From Acrocarpospora pleiomorpha (lineage in GTDB: Bacteria > Actinomycetota > Actinomycetes > Streptosporangiales > Streptosporangiaceae), in the NCBI RefSeq assembly GCF_009687885.1, contig NZ_BLAF01000029.1, positions 77,924-141,923 of the forward strand: 64,000 nt of DNA. Direction: 5' to 3'. Numbering within the stretch: position 1 is the stretch's first letter; each line of letters starts with the position of its first letter. The notes beneath the pieces are model-generated. The model worked only from the letters and a program-made list of their open reading frames with translations. It had not been told where the DNA came from and ran no database searches. Both the position numbers and the translations under genes were made by a program. This document shows, piece by piece, positions 51,940 to 60,474 of this stretch.

Positions 51940-53130
51940 CTAGTTCCGTCCGGGACTGACTTCGAGGGCTGCCTGCCGGGCGGCGACCAGGCTCTCGTCC
52001 AAAGCCGCCCGCAGTTGCTCGAGATTGCGGGACAGCCGTTCGATCTCCCCTTTGGCCAGGTCGTCCCGCACGGTGCTCGCCAGGAGATCCTGGTATTCGT
52101 CCGCCTGGTCGGCGAGCGCGCGCAGCTGATCATGCGCTTGGAAGAGGCGGTCGGCCTCGCGGACCCGGGCGGCGTAGCGCTCCAGCGCCTCGACCCGGCT
52201 GGTCACCGAGGCGACCACCGTGTCCAGGGTCTCCCGCATCGGGGCCAGCGCCTCCTCGACCGGAGCGGCCACCCCGCCGGCGAGCAGCTGGGCCTGATCG
52301 GCCCGCAGCCGGGTCACCCTGCTCAGCGCCTTGGCGATCTCCCACTCCTCCACGGGCAGGATGACCTCGTGATCGGCCGCGTCCAGCAGGCCCTCCTGGT
52401 AGACGGTGGCCTTCCGCACCCGCCGGATCGCCTTCTGCGCGCGCACCACCAGCACCCGGCCGGCGTCGTCGAAATCCTGATCCACCAGGAACCAGCCCGG
52501 ATTGGCGTGCGCGAGCTCGGCCAGCCGCTGCCTCGGCAGGGTACGCGCCCGACGTAACGCCGACAGCACGCCGAGAACCACCGCGAGCAGCAGCGCGGTC
52601 TGGATCACGCCCAGCTGGGGCGTGACCCAGAAGTAGGTCAGCAGGCACAGGACGAAGCGCATCGGGGCCCGCCAGCCGTCCTTCTTGTCCGACCCGTAGC
52701 GAGACCAGGGACTGCCCGTGCGCACGTGCCGTACCAGCGCCGGGTCGGCCAGGAGCGCCTTCCTGGTGTCGGCGGGGATGTCCGGGTCCAGAATGGTGCG
52801 CGCCCGTTTCCCGGAACGCTCCGGTCTCTGCGGCTCCGGAAGGCCGGCTCGCCGGACCACTACCCTGACCCAGTCCGCGGGCATATGGCTGTCGAAGGCG
52901 GTGTCATCCGGTTCGATGACGACGGAAACCGTGCCTTCGCCCTGGTGCCTGGTGGCGACCGGCCCGATCATGGACGCCGGATAGCGCACCCAGTAACCAT
53001 CGCCCGAGCTCTGGCACCGATACTGCCCCGGTGCCACGTCGATCCCGACGACGTACATACCGTCGCCGGGAATACGGTCCTCATATTTCACCGCCACCCG
53101 CAACGCCCCCTTTACCGTGACTTTACCCAT
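51940..53130 (-). CDS. membrane-associated coiled-coil protein of unknown function
   Basis: 396 residues. The N-terminal region has VGIDVAPGQYRCQSSGDGYW, a motif seen in small surface domains of actinobacteria. A hydrophobic hairpin (FVLCLLTYFWVTPQLGVIQT, then ALLLAVVLGVLSALRRA) sits at about 158-195. A helical C-terminal third follows with heptad-like Leu/Ala/Glu pattern (VEALERYAARVREADRLFQA, LSRNLEQLRAALDESLVAAR), so a coiled coil is likely. I do not recognise a family. It begins 26 bp after the DUF1349 gene in the same direction. Confidence 0.7.
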   Translation of the reverse strand: MGKVTVKGALRVAVKYEDRIPGDGMYVVGIDVAPGQYRCQSSGDGYWVRYPASMIGPVATRHQGEGTVSVVIEPDDTAFDSHMPADWVRVVVRRAGLPEPQRPERSGKRARTILDPDIPADTRKALLADPALVRHVRTGSPWSRYGSDKKDGWRAPMRFVLCLLTYFWVTPQLGVIQTALLLAVVLGVLSALRRARTLPRQRLAELAHANPGWFLVDQDFDDAGRVLVVRAQKAIRRVRKATVYQEGLLDAADHEVILPVEEWEIAKALSRVTRLRADQAQLLAGGVAAPVEEALAPMRETLDTVVASVTSRVEALERYAARVREADRLFQAHDQLRALADQADEYQDLLASTVRDDLAKGEIERLSRNLEQLRAALDESLVAARQAALEVSPGRN

Positions 53131-53156
53131 CGGTACCCGGGGACGAGCGGATCACA

Positions 53157-53690
53157 TCAGCTGATCGACACCTTCGTGAACCGCGCCTCGAACCCCTTTC
53201 CGACCGGCGCCGCCGCCATCGCCCCCGCCAGTGCGGGCACCCCCGGCGGGAAGTACGCCAGCCGGATCATGTTCACCGGCTCACCCCCGTCCACCCCATA
53301 CCGCACCGTGACCGCGTCCCCCTCCCGATGCAGATCGATGGTCACCGACGACGGCGACCCCGGCGCGGGCAACACCGACCAATCCGAGAACTCCCGCGTC
53401 ACCACCACACTGATCTGCAAGGCCCCGTCCACGAACTCGGTCCCCGCCTTGATCCAGTTCTTCTCGTCGATCCGCAGAATCGCCCCCGCCTGGTCGTACT
53501 GCTCCGCGTAGTCCGCGTCAAAGGTCACGGTCACCCGCAGATCCCCTTCGACCACCCGCCCGTACATGGGGGCGTTGTCGAACGAGTACCCGTAGTGCGT
53601 CTGCTGCCACAGGTCCGTCTTGGTCTCGACGTTGACGGTCAGCGTGCCCTCGCCCGCCGACCACGACTTCGGTTCATTGATCCATTCCAT
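53157..53690 (-). CDS. DUF1349 protein (concanavalin A-like fold)
   Basis: 177 residues. DUF1349 family: WINEPKSWSAGEGTLTVNVE, TKTDLWQQTHYGY, QAGAILRIDEKNWIKAGTEF and LAYFPPG, predicted lectin/glucanase-like beta-sandwich that may bind a carbohydrate. Cytoplasmic, since no signal peptide is present. Start ATG at 53690. A perfect 22-bp LacI-type palindrome begins 12 bp upstream, so expression is probably sugar-regulated. It may be co-transcribed with the following membrane protein gene. Confidence 0.88.
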   Translation of the reverse strand: MEWINEPKSWSAGEGTLTVNVETKTDLWQQTHYGYSFDNAPMYGRVVEGDLRVTVTFDADYAEQYDQAGAILRIDEKNWIKAGTEFVDGALQISVVVTREFSDWSVLPAPGSPSSVTIDLHREGDAVTVRYGVDGGEPVNMIRLAYFPPGVPALAGAMAAAPVGKGFEARFTKVSIS

Positions 53691-54013
53691 GAGATGGATC
53701 GTCCCATGAGAGCGCTCTCATGGGGAGCCCCTCGTACCACGACCTGGCCTGAAGTCCCAAACCTGGCCGACCGCACGGCCAAGGCCCCCCGCGCCAGTGT
53801 GGCCACGGCGGACGTTGCCGATGTGACCGCCCCGGCCTCTGCGGCGCTCTTCTACCGCTACGCATTAGCGATGCCTATCCCAGACGCGGCGGTACTCGCT
53901 TACAAATCGATCCACAGTTGGCGCAAAGAATGCAGTCTCGTCCACTCCGTCTTCACGCCGACCCAGCTTCTCGCGAATGCGGAGGTTGAAAGGTTGAGGT
54001 GGGGCGGCGTGGG
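53691..54013. other. 323-bp intergenic region
   Basis: Contains the LacI-type operator near 53.7 kb (listed separately). The rest, to the end of the NPCBM gene, has no convincing gene: short frames on both strands lack ribosome sites and have mixed codon-position GC. No RNA family recognised. Confidence 0.5.
53703..53724. promoter_or_regulatory. LacI-type operator upstream of DUF1349 gene
   Basis: CCCATGAGAGCGCTCTCATGGG is a perfect dyad (first and last halves of 11 bases). Its core TGAGAGCGCTCTCA closely resembles the TGGGAGCGCTCCCA boxes bound by actinobacterial LacI-family sugar regulators such as CebR and CelR. It ends 13 bases from the DUF1349 start codon, a position suited to repression. 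No LacI gene is in the window. Confidence 0.75.
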
Positions 54014-54760
54014 TCAGCGGATGAGGAGGGCGTCGCCGAGGACGGCGCCGCGGCTGTTGCCGTTGGCGTTTTCGCCGCCTACGCGGACGGTGGTGATGCG
54101 GAGTTTGACGTTGCCTTCGATGGGGACTGAGATCTTTTCCTGGGAGGCGTACTTCATGCGTTTGCGCAGGAGTTGGCGGCCGTTGCCGGAGATGGTGAAC
54201 TCGACGACCGCGTCGGGGCTGAGGGCGTCGTTGAGGCCGATGGTGGCTTCCAGGCGTTTGGCTTTGCCGTCGAGGGTGTATTCGGCGAAGCTGGCGTCGC
54301 CGATGTTCCAGACGCCGAGGCCGACGCTTTTGACGAAGATCTGGCCGTTGATGGCGAGGGGGTCCACGCCGTAATCGTCGCCTCGGTCTATGTCCAGGTC
54401 GGCCAGGTATTCGGATTGGCCGATGGGCATGTCGGTGGGGGCGGTTTCCGTGGGGAGGGCCGTGGTCGCGGTCGGGGTGGGCTCTGGTGTCGGGGCGATG
54501 ACGATGTTCGCGCTGGGGCTCACGGTGACGGTGGCGGTCACGGATTCGGTGACGGTCGCGGTCGGGGTCGTGGTGGAGGCGCTGGTGAGTTCGGTGGGGG
54601 CGACTGGGCCCCAGAAGAACATGGCGAGGCCGACGACCACGGCGGTCACCAGGATGGCCACGATGACGGCGATCTTGTTGGTGCCTCCGCGTTTGGGGGC
54701 GTTGTACTGTTCGTAGGGAACCGGCAAATTCGCGGTCACCGCTTTCACCCCATTCCACAC
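54014..54760 (-). CDS. membrane-anchored NPCBM/NEW2-like protein
   Basis: 248 residues. One membrane helix (IAVIVAILVTAVVVGLAMFF), a Thr/Val/Pro-rich spacer (TPTATVTESVTATVTVSPSA) and a C-terminal NPCBM/NEW2-type domain (EYLADLDIDRGDDYGVDPLA, VGLGVWNIGDASFAEYTLDG, ATIGLNDAL), a putative carbohydrate- or glycan-binding module displayed outside. Similar proteins sit behind Ser/Thr kinases in actinomycetes. Start GTG at 54760 or a GTG four codons downstream. Stands alone. Confidence 0.78.
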   Translation of the reverse strand: MWNGVKAVTANLPVPYEQYNAPKRGGTNKIAVIVAILVTAVVVGLAMFFWGPVAPTELTSASTTTPTATVTESVTATVTVSPSANIVIAPTPEPTPTATTALPTETAPTDMPIGQSEYLADLDIDRGDDYGVDPLAINGQIFVKSVGLGVWNIGDASFAEYTLDGKAKRLEATIGLNDALSPDAVVEFTISGNGRQLLRKRMKYASQEKISVPIEGNVKLRITTVRVGGENANGNSRGAVLGDALLIR

Positions 54761-54933
54761 GGCGAATAGGGATGAAACGTAGCCGCAACCAGCCAGGGTT
54801 CGTCACCCGATTATCAACCCGTTATCCGGACATAAATCCCGATGTCACGAAATTTCGGGACTAATGGTTGGTCACAAGATGGGGACGAGGAGAAAGTCAG
54901 GTACCCGATCTCCATTTTGGTGGTGGCCGGAAT

Positions 54934-55947
54934 CTACTCCGTGCCGTCCGCCGGCAGGCGCTCCGGCAGCCCGAGCCGCGGGAACTGGTCGTCGTGGAAC
55001 GTGACGATCTCGGTGATCGCCCCGCCGGTGACGCGCAGGACGTCGATCGTCAGCGGCAGGTACGCGCCCTCCCGCTTCCGCCAGAGGTAGAAGGCGACGG
55101 CGGGCTGCCGGTTCACGGAGGTGAGGACGGTGCGCAGGTGCTTCAGGTCCAAGAAGCCGCTCTCGACCCAGTCGTTCACCACCGTCTCGCGGCCGACGTA
55201 CAGGCCCGGCGTGGGCGGCATCGAGCAGCGGACGTCGTCCCGCAGCAGTGCGGCGAGCCCGTCGATGTCGGTGGCCACGCTGGCGTCGGTATAGCGGCGC
55301 ACCAGCTCGCGCGTCCCGGCGTCCTCATCCCCGCCGGTCCAGTCCTGCCGCTCGGCGGGCAGGTGCTCCCGCATGCCGGCGCGGGCCCGCTGCAGCGCGC
55401 TGTTCACGGAGTTGACGGAGTCCCCGAGGAGCTCCGCGACGTCCTTGGCCGGCCAGCCGAGCACGTCCCGCAGGATCAGCACCGCCCGCGGGCGCGGCGC
55501 GAGGTGCTGGACCGCGACCAGGTACGCCAGCTCGATCGTCTCCCGCGCGAGGGCGAGGGTCTCCGGCTCGTCCGCGTCGCCCGCGGGCAGCTCGTCGAGC
55601 AGCCGGTCCGGGTAGGGCTGCAGCCACAGCACCTCGCCGCCGGTCGCCGGCTCCGGGCGGCACTTGGCGAGCAGGTCCAGGCAGGCGTTGGTGGCGATCC
55701 GGTACAGCCAGGCCCGGAACGTCGACCGCCCCTCGAAGGTCTCCCGCCGCCGCCAGGCACGCAGGAACGTCTCCTGCACGGTGTCCTCGGCGTCCTCGAA
55801 CGACCCGAGCATCCGGTAGCAGTGCACGTGCAGCTCCCGCCGGTGCCGCTCCGCCAGCCCCGAAAACGCCGGCTCGTCGACCTCACCCAGACCGCTCCCG
55901 CCCAGACCGCTCCCGCCCGGCTCCTCCAGCCGCGTGTCCGCACTCAT
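54934..55947 (-). CDS. ECF sigma factor with SnoaL-like C-terminal domain
   Basis: 337 residues. Sigma region 2 (HCYRMLGSFEDAEDTVQETF, FRAWLYRIATNACLD), region 4 (LAPRPRAVLILRDVLGWPAK then SVNSVNSALQRARAGM), and a SnoaL/NTF2-like tail of about 120 residues (RRYTDASVATDIDGLAALLR, YVGRETVV). The plan matches the SigG/SigJ-like, anti-sigma-free ECF groups, where the tail controls activity. ATG at 55947 with GGAAGGA upstream is preferred to an earlier in-frame start. It lies 64 bp behind the polysaccharide operon in the same direction, so may be co-expressed. Confidence 0.9.
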   Translation of the reverse strand: MSADTRLEEPGGSGLGGSGLGEVDEPAFSGLAERHRRELHVHCYRMLGSFEDAEDTVQETFLRAWRRRETFEGRSTFRAWLYRIATNACLDLLAKCRPEPATGGEVLWLQPYPDRLLDELPAGDADEPETLALARETIELAYLVAVQHLAPRPRAVLILRDVLGWPAKDVAELLGDSVNSVNSALQRARAGMREHLPAERQDWTGGDEDAGTRELVRRYTDASVATDIDGLAALLRDDVRCSMPPTPGLYVGRETVVNDWVESGFLDLKHLRTVLTSVNRQPAVAFYLWRKREGAYLPLTIDVLRVTGGAITEIVTFHDDQFPRLGLPERLPADGTE

Positions 55948-56011
55948 CACGTCATCCTTCCGCCTCGTCGTGTCCCGTCGTAGATGTGACGGGTGCGGGC
56001 GCGACAACTCA

Positions 56012-56647
56012 TCACTCCAGGCGTTCGTAATAGGCGGGAAGGTTTTGCCAGGGGTTGGGGCACGCGCCGCTGGTGACGAATATCGTCTGGGCCAGCCGGG
56101 TGGCGCCGCGTTGCACGAATCGGCGGGCCCAGCCGGGCACGCCGTACACGAGATGGCAGAACTGTTCGGGGAAGCGGGCCCACGCGGGGGCGTTGACCGC
56201 GCGGTAGGAGGTCCATGGGCCTTCGAAGGTGACGAGCAGGTCGGTGCAGGCGGCGTAGCCGGGGTCGGGGTAGACGCCGGGGTTCAGGACCAGGCGGCCC
56301 TGGCCGCGCAGGGCCGCGGCGGCGACCCGGTAGTGGGAGAGCCGGTCGGCGTTCGCCGCGACCTGGTCGAGGAAGGCGCCGCCGACGCCGTACCAGGAGC
56401 GGTAGCGGCGCGCGTCCACTACCAGCTCCCGGATCGGCCGGTCACCGTAGGCGGTGTCGAGGTATCCCAGGACTTCGACGCCGGCCGCCAGCAACGGCTC
56501 GAGGACGCGGACGAAGTCGGGGTCCCTGGTCGTGCCGGGCCCGCTGTCCACGTTCAGCACCACGGTCTTGGGCGGCCGCGCGGCCAGCCGCCGCCAGGCC
56601 GCCTCCTGGGCGACCGGATGGAAGTACGCCGGAACCAGCACGCTCAC
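56012..56647 (-). CDS. spherulin-4-like protein (GH135-type TIM barrel)
   Basis: 211 residues. Spherulation-specific family 4 landmarks: VSVLVPAYFHPVAQEAAWRR, TVVLNVDSGPGTTRDPDFVR, GVEVLGYLDTAYGDRPIREL, WYGVGGAFLDQVA and GRLVLNPGVYPDP. The fungal relative Sph3 (GH135) cleaves galactosaminogalactan and is needed to make it. The usual acidic pair after the fourth strand reads Asp-Gln here, so activity needs testing. No signal peptide is visible. The GTG overlaps the epimerase stop (GTGA); last gene of the polysaccharide operon, with which its role fits. Confidence 0.82.
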   Translation of the reverse strand: MSVLVPAYFHPVAQEAAWRRLAARPPKTVVLNVDSGPGTTRDPDFVRVLEPLLAAGVEVLGYLDTAYGDRPIRELVVDARRYRSWYGVGGAFLDQVAANADRLSHYRVAAAALRGQGRLVLNPGVYPDPGYAACTDLLVTFEGPWTSYRAVNAPAWARFPEQFCHLVYGVPGWARRFVQRGATRLAQTIFVTSGACPNPWQNLPAYYERLE

Positions 56648-57480
56648 GCCGGAACCTCGTTCCAGGCGTCCGCCAGCGAATCCCGCAAGGCGATCCTCGC
56701 CTTCCAGCCCAGCGCGGCCCCGATCGCCGTGACGTCGGCGCACGACCACGGCAACGCCGAACTCCCCTCCGAAGCGGACACCACCCGCCCTTGCCACGAA
56801 GCCACTTCGATCATGAGCTCCACCAGATCCCGTACGGCTACCGCCCGCCCGGTCCCCACATTCAGCACCGGCGGCAACACCCCCGGAGCGAGCGCCGCGG
56901 CCACGATCGCCTCCGCCGCGTCCCGGACATCCACGAAGTCCCGCACGTCACTGGTCACCCCCAGCCGCAACTCGCCGCCGGCCCGCATCCCCGCCACCAG
57001 CCGCCCGGTCAGACTGCCGACCGGCGCCCCCGGCCCCACCGGATTGAACAGCCGCAACACCACTCCGTTCCGGACCATCCCCGCGACCACGCGGGTCCCC
57101 GCCAGCTTGGTCAGCCCGTACTCGCCGAGCGGCCGGCATTCCGCCCCCTCCCCCACCGGCACGTCATGGGCCCCGTACTCGGCCGCCGACCCGACATGCA
57201 CGACGCGCGCGTCCGGCACGACTTCCCCCACGGCCCGCACCAGCCGAGCCGCCCCGACCACGTTCCCGGCCACCAACCGCTCCGGCGACCCGTGCACGAC
57301 CCCGGCACAGTTGACGACAGCCCCCGGCCGCAGATCCTCCAGGATCCGGCGGATCTGAGCGTGCGGCGTCTCGGCCAGATCGAGGTCCGACCGGCTGGGG
57401 GCCGCGACTTCGACGGCCCCCAGCCGCTCTCGCACATGCCGTCCGACGAAACCGGAAGCACCGACGAGCAGCACGCGCAT
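56644..57480 (-). CDS. NAD-dependent epimerase/dehydratase (nucleotide-sugar SDR)
   Basis: 278 residues. Extended SDR: cofactor motif LVGASGFVGRHV, NCAGVVHGSPERLVAGNV, catalytic Ser in VVHVGSAAEYGAH, YxxxK as YGLTK, and LRLFNPVGPGAPVGSLTG. The sequence resembles RmlD/WcaG-type reductases and epimerases that finish deoxysugar nucleotides. It starts one base after the stop of the nucleotidyltransferase gene. Together with that enzyme and the 4,6-dehydratase upstream it could form a three-step route to an NDP-6-deoxyhexose. Confidence 0.87.
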   Translation of the reverse strand: MRVLLVGASGFVGRHVRERLGAVEVAAPSRSDLDLAETPHAQIRRILEDLRPGAVVNCAGVVHGSPERLVAGNVVGAARLVRAVGEVVPDARVVHVGSAAEYGAHDVPVGEGAECRPLGEYGLTKLAGTRVVAGMVRNGVVLRLFNPVGPGAPVGSLTGRLVAGMRAGGELRLGVTSDVRDFVDVRDAAEAIVAAALAPGVLPPVLNVGTGRAVAVRDLVELMIEVASWQGRVVSASEGSSALPWSCADVTAIGAALGWKARIALRDSLADAWNEVPA

Positions 57481-57481
57481 G

Positions 57482-58195
57482 TCACACGCCTCGCAGCAGT
57501 GCCGGACGCAGCAAATCGAATTCCGCGTTGGCGCGGTCGTAGTCGTCCGGCCGCCCGATATCCAGCCAGTGCCCGTCGAAGTCGTACTGCGCCGGATGCC
57601 TCCCCTTCCGGAGCAGATCGAGCACGAGCTCGTCGAAGCCCAGGGGTAACCCGGGCGGGTAGCCGTAAAGGCATTGTTTGGAAATGGCGTACACCCCCAT
57701 GCTGACCCGGTAGTCGATTGTGGGTTTCTCGGTGAATTCGACGATGCGGCCGTCGGCGGCGGTGAGGACGCCGAAGTCGATGGTGACCTCGCGGCGGTAG
57801 GTGGCGATGGTGAGAGGGGCGCGGCCCTGGCGATGGCCGTTGAGCAGGTCGCCGAAGTCGAGGTCGGTGAGAATGTCGCCATTCATGACCAGGAACTCGG
57901 CGGGGAGCGTGTCGAGCATGGTGAGCAGGGGGCCCATCGTGCCGAGGGGTGAGGTTTCCAGCGCGTAGTCGACGCGCAGGCCCCACTGGGTGCCATCCCC
58001 CACATACGCCCGGATGAGGTGCCCGAGATGCCCGATGGCCAGCGTCGCGGTGGTGAAGCCGCGTTCGCCGAGCTGGCGCATGATGATCTCCAGGATGGAG
58101 TACTGCTCGCCGATCGGCACCAGCGGTTTGGGCAGCGTGGTGGTGTACGGGCGGAGGCGAACCCCTTTGCCACCCGCCAGGATCACTGCGTGCAC
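57482..58195 (-). CDS. sugar-phosphate nucleotidyltransferase
   Basis: 237 residues. N-terminal signature AVILAGGKGVRLRPYT, substrate Lys in TLPKPLVPIGE, the metal Asp in VMNGDILTDLDF, and a hexose-binding part GHWLDIGRPDDYDRANAEF. It activates a hexose-1-phosphate with an NTP. Which nucleotide is unclear: the closest look is to RmlA/GlcN-1-P guanylyltransferase-type proteins that accompany LegB dehydratases. GTG start with GAGGGA upstream, 7 bp after the dehydratase gene. Confidence 0.9.
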   Translation of the reverse strand: MHAVILAGGKGVRLRPYTTTLPKPLVPIGEQYSILEIIMRQLGERGFTTATLAIGHLGHLIRAYVGDGTQWGLRVDYALETSPLGTMGPLLTMLDTLPAEFLVMNGDILTDLDFGDLLNGHRQGRAPLTIATYRREVTIDFGVLTAADGRIVEFTEKPTIDYRVSMGVYAISKQCLYGYPPGLPLGFDELVLDLLRKGRHPAQYDFDGHWLDIGRPDDYDRANAEFDLLRPALLRGV

Positions 58196-58202
58196 GAATC
58201 CC

Positions 58203-59180
58203 TCACACGTTGTAGATGGTCGTCTTGTACCGGTCGAGGTTGCTCGGGAACCAGGCCGCGCATGCCTTGAGCCCGTCGTCGAGCGTGTATGCCGGAGCCC
58301 AGCCACGCGCCCGAAGCCGGGAGCTGTCACAGACGAGCCGCATGACCTCGGAGTTCTCCGGGCGCAGCCGTTCGGTCTCGCAGCTGAACTCCACCGAGGC
58401 GCCCATGATCTCGGCGATCTTCCCGGCCAGGTCGCCGATGGAGATCTCCTCGCCGGTCCCGGCGTTGAACAACTCGCCCTCGACGCCCTCGGCCGTCCCG
58501 AGATGGGCGAAGGCGGCGGCGGTGTCCTTCACGTACAGGAAGTCCCGGGTCGGGCTCATCGCGCCGAGCCGTACCGAACGGGCCCCGGCGGCGATCTGGC
58601 CGATGATCGTCGGAATGACGGCCCGGGCCGACTGGCGCGGGCCGAAGGTGTTGAACGGCCGGAGCGTCACGGCGGGCAGCCCGAAGCTGAGGTGGTAGCT
58701 CTCGACGAGCTTGTCCGCGCCCAGCTTGGAGGCCGCGTAGGGCGACTGGGCCTGCAGCGGATGCGCCTCCGAGATCGGCGCCGAGCGCGCGGTGCCGTAG
58801 GTCTCGCTGGTCGAGGTGTGCACCAGCCGCCCGGCGGAGGCGTCCCTGACGGCCTCCAGCACGTTGAGCGTGCCCAGCACGTTGGTCTCCACATACGACC
58901 GGGGGGCGGTGTAGGAGTACGGAATCGCGATCAGCGCCGCGAGATGGTAGACGACGTCGGCCCCGGCCACCAACTGCCGTACGCTGCCGGGATCGCGCAC
59001 GTCGCCGGGCACGACCTCGACCGAGGCGAGCACGTCGGGGGCGAGGGTGTCCAGCCACCCCCAGCTTCCGAACGAGTTGTACTGGGCCATCGCGCGCACC
59101 CGATGGCCGCGCTCGACCAGCAGTTCGACGAGGTGGGAGCCGATGAAGCCGTCGGCTCCTGTGACAGCGTGCATTCGCAT
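58203..59180 (-). CDS. LegB-like NAD-dependent nucleotide-sugar 4,6-dehydratase
   Basis: 325 residues. Extended SDR with TGADGFIGSHLVELLVERGH, catalytic Thr/Ser in HTSTSETYG and YxxxK in SPYAASKLGADKL. The signature AQYNSFGSWGWLDTL is characteristic of LegB-type 4,6-dehydratases (GDP-GlcNAc or related) rather than of plain UDP-glucose 4-epimerases. Also PFNTFGPRQSARAVIPTIIG. Product would be a 4-keto-6-deoxy sugar nucleotide. Substrate nucleotide unproven. An ordinary 4-epimerase role is the alternative; it would fit GalNAc supply for a GAG/Pel-like polymer. Confidence 0.85.
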   Translation of the reverse strand: MRMHAVTGADGFIGSHLVELLVERGHRVRAMAQYNSFGSWGWLDTLAPDVLASVEVVPGDVRDPGSVRQLVAGADVVYHLAALIAIPYSYTAPRSYVETNVLGTLNVLEAVRDASAGRLVHTSTSETYGTARSAPISEAHPLQAQSPYAASKLGADKLVESYHLSFGLPAVTLRPFNTFGPRQSARAVIPTIIGQIAAGARSVRLGAMSPTRDFLYVKDTAAAFAHLGTAEGVEGELFNAGTGEEISIGDLAGKIAEIMGASVEFSCETERLRPENSEVMRLVCDSSRLRARGWAPAYTLDDGLKACAAWFPSNLDRYKTTIYNV

Positions 59181-59202
59181 CGCAAGCCTGTTCTGTAGGG
59201 GA

Positions 59203-60474
59203 TCATCTGTGCAGGGAGGTGCGCGCGACCGCCGACCAGGCGTGGCAGGTGATCGCGAGCAGCAGCGCGAGATGCGCGGCGAGCTGGATCCCGGGCGTCT
59301 TCGGCGCGGCCAGTTCGGCGGCCAGGGTGACGGCGAAGAGCCCGAGCACGGGACCGTTGATCCCGCAGGACTGCAGAATGAGCGCGACCAGCACCGCGCC
59401 CCCGAGCGCGAGGTTGACCGCCAGCAGGAGCGGCTCCGGCCGCGCGAGCGCCCACGCCAGCGCGGTGAGCACGAGCAGCACCGCGAGATACCGGCCGAGC
59501 GCGCCGAACAGTTCGGCTCGGACGGCGCGCGCGAACCGCAGCGCGGTGGCGGTCCGGCCGAGCAGCAGGTGCCCGCCGCGCCGGAACCGGAACACCGCCC
59601 ATTCGGCGGCGCCCATGCTCAGCGACAGCGGCACCATCGCCGCCGCCCCGTTCGTCCCCACGGCGAGCAGCCCGCCGCAGAGCGCCCCGAACAGGGCAGG
59701 AGGGACCGCGCCGAGCAGCCGCCCCCGCGTGACGGCCTTGGCGGGAGTCCGGCTGACGACTTCGGCGAGCACGACGGCCTCGGCGACGGAGAGCGCGCCC
59801 GCCGCCCAGACCACCCACGGCGCGGGCCACCCGCTGGCCAGGTGGACCGCGCTGACCACGCACCCGGGAACGAGCACGGCCAGCAGCACCAGTTCCCCGT
59901 CGGCGATCAGGATTACCCCGGCCGCCAGCAGGTAGGCCGCCTGCCCGACCGCGAGCACGATCCCGGCCACGCTCGCGGAGGTCAGCACGCCGACCCCGGC
60001 GATGACGGGCACCAGCACCGCCAGCCCGAGCCGCAGCGCCCGCCGCGCGACCGCCAGCCCCGCCTCCCCGTGGCCGATCGCCACGTAGGCGAGATACGCG
60101 GCTCCTTGCCCGTACGCCCATGCCAGCAGCAACGAAACCACCAGCACGACCGTGGACCCCGTCACCGCCTGCGCCGCGGTGACGTAACACAGCCCGGGTA
60201 GCCCGAACAGGATCCCCCGGACGGCATGCCGCCCTGGACTCCCATCCCACGGCATGGGAACGTCCGCCGTCGGCTCGACCGGCTTGCGCGGCACGCTTCG
60301 ATACAGCTCCTCCGCGTACGCGAACACGTCCGGATGCCCGTGCCGCGCGGCGGCCTCGTCGGTCAGCCCGCCGAACTCCAGTCCGGCCGCGATCTCCAGC
60401 GGATCGACCGCGTTGGCGCACAGCTCACGCACCTGATCGTCGACCGGCTCCGGCAGCAAGGTGGGCGCGCTCAT
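59203..60474 (-). CDS. twelve-helix membrane protein, candidate polysaccharide flippase/polymerase
   Basis: 423 residues. A soluble N-terminal 85 residues (LLPEPVDDQVRELCANAVDP, HPDVFAYAEELYRS) precede about twelve helices, e.g. VVLVVSLLLAWAYGQGAAYL, GIVLAVGQAAYLLAAGVILI, YLAVLLVLTALAWALA and QLAAHLALLLAITCHAW. The helix number matches Pel transporter PelG and MATE-type flippases, but I see no specific motif of either, so family is unassigned. ATG overlaps the glycosyltransferase stop (ATGA), so the two are made together and probably act together at the membrane. Confidence 0.7.
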   Translation of the reverse strand: MSAPTLLPEPVDDQVRELCANAVDPLEIAAGLEFGGLTDEAAARHGHPDVFAYAEELYRSVPRKPVEPTADVPMPWDGSPGRHAVRGILFGLPGLCYVTAAQAVTGSTVVLVVSLLLAWAYGQGAAYLAYVAIGHGEAGLAVARRALRLGLAVLVPVIAGVGVLTSASVAGIVLAVGQAAYLLAAGVILIADGELVLLAVLVPGCVVSAVHLASGWPAPWVVWAAGALSVAEAVVLAEVVSRTPAKAVTRGRLLGAVPPALFGALCGGLLAVGTNGAAAMVPLSLSMGAAEWAVFRFRRGGHLLLGRTATALRFARAVRAELFGALGRYLAVLLVLTALAWALARPEPLLLAVNLALGGAVLVALILQSCGINGPVLGLFAVTLAAELAAPKTPGIQLAAHLALLLAITCHAWSAVARTSLHR

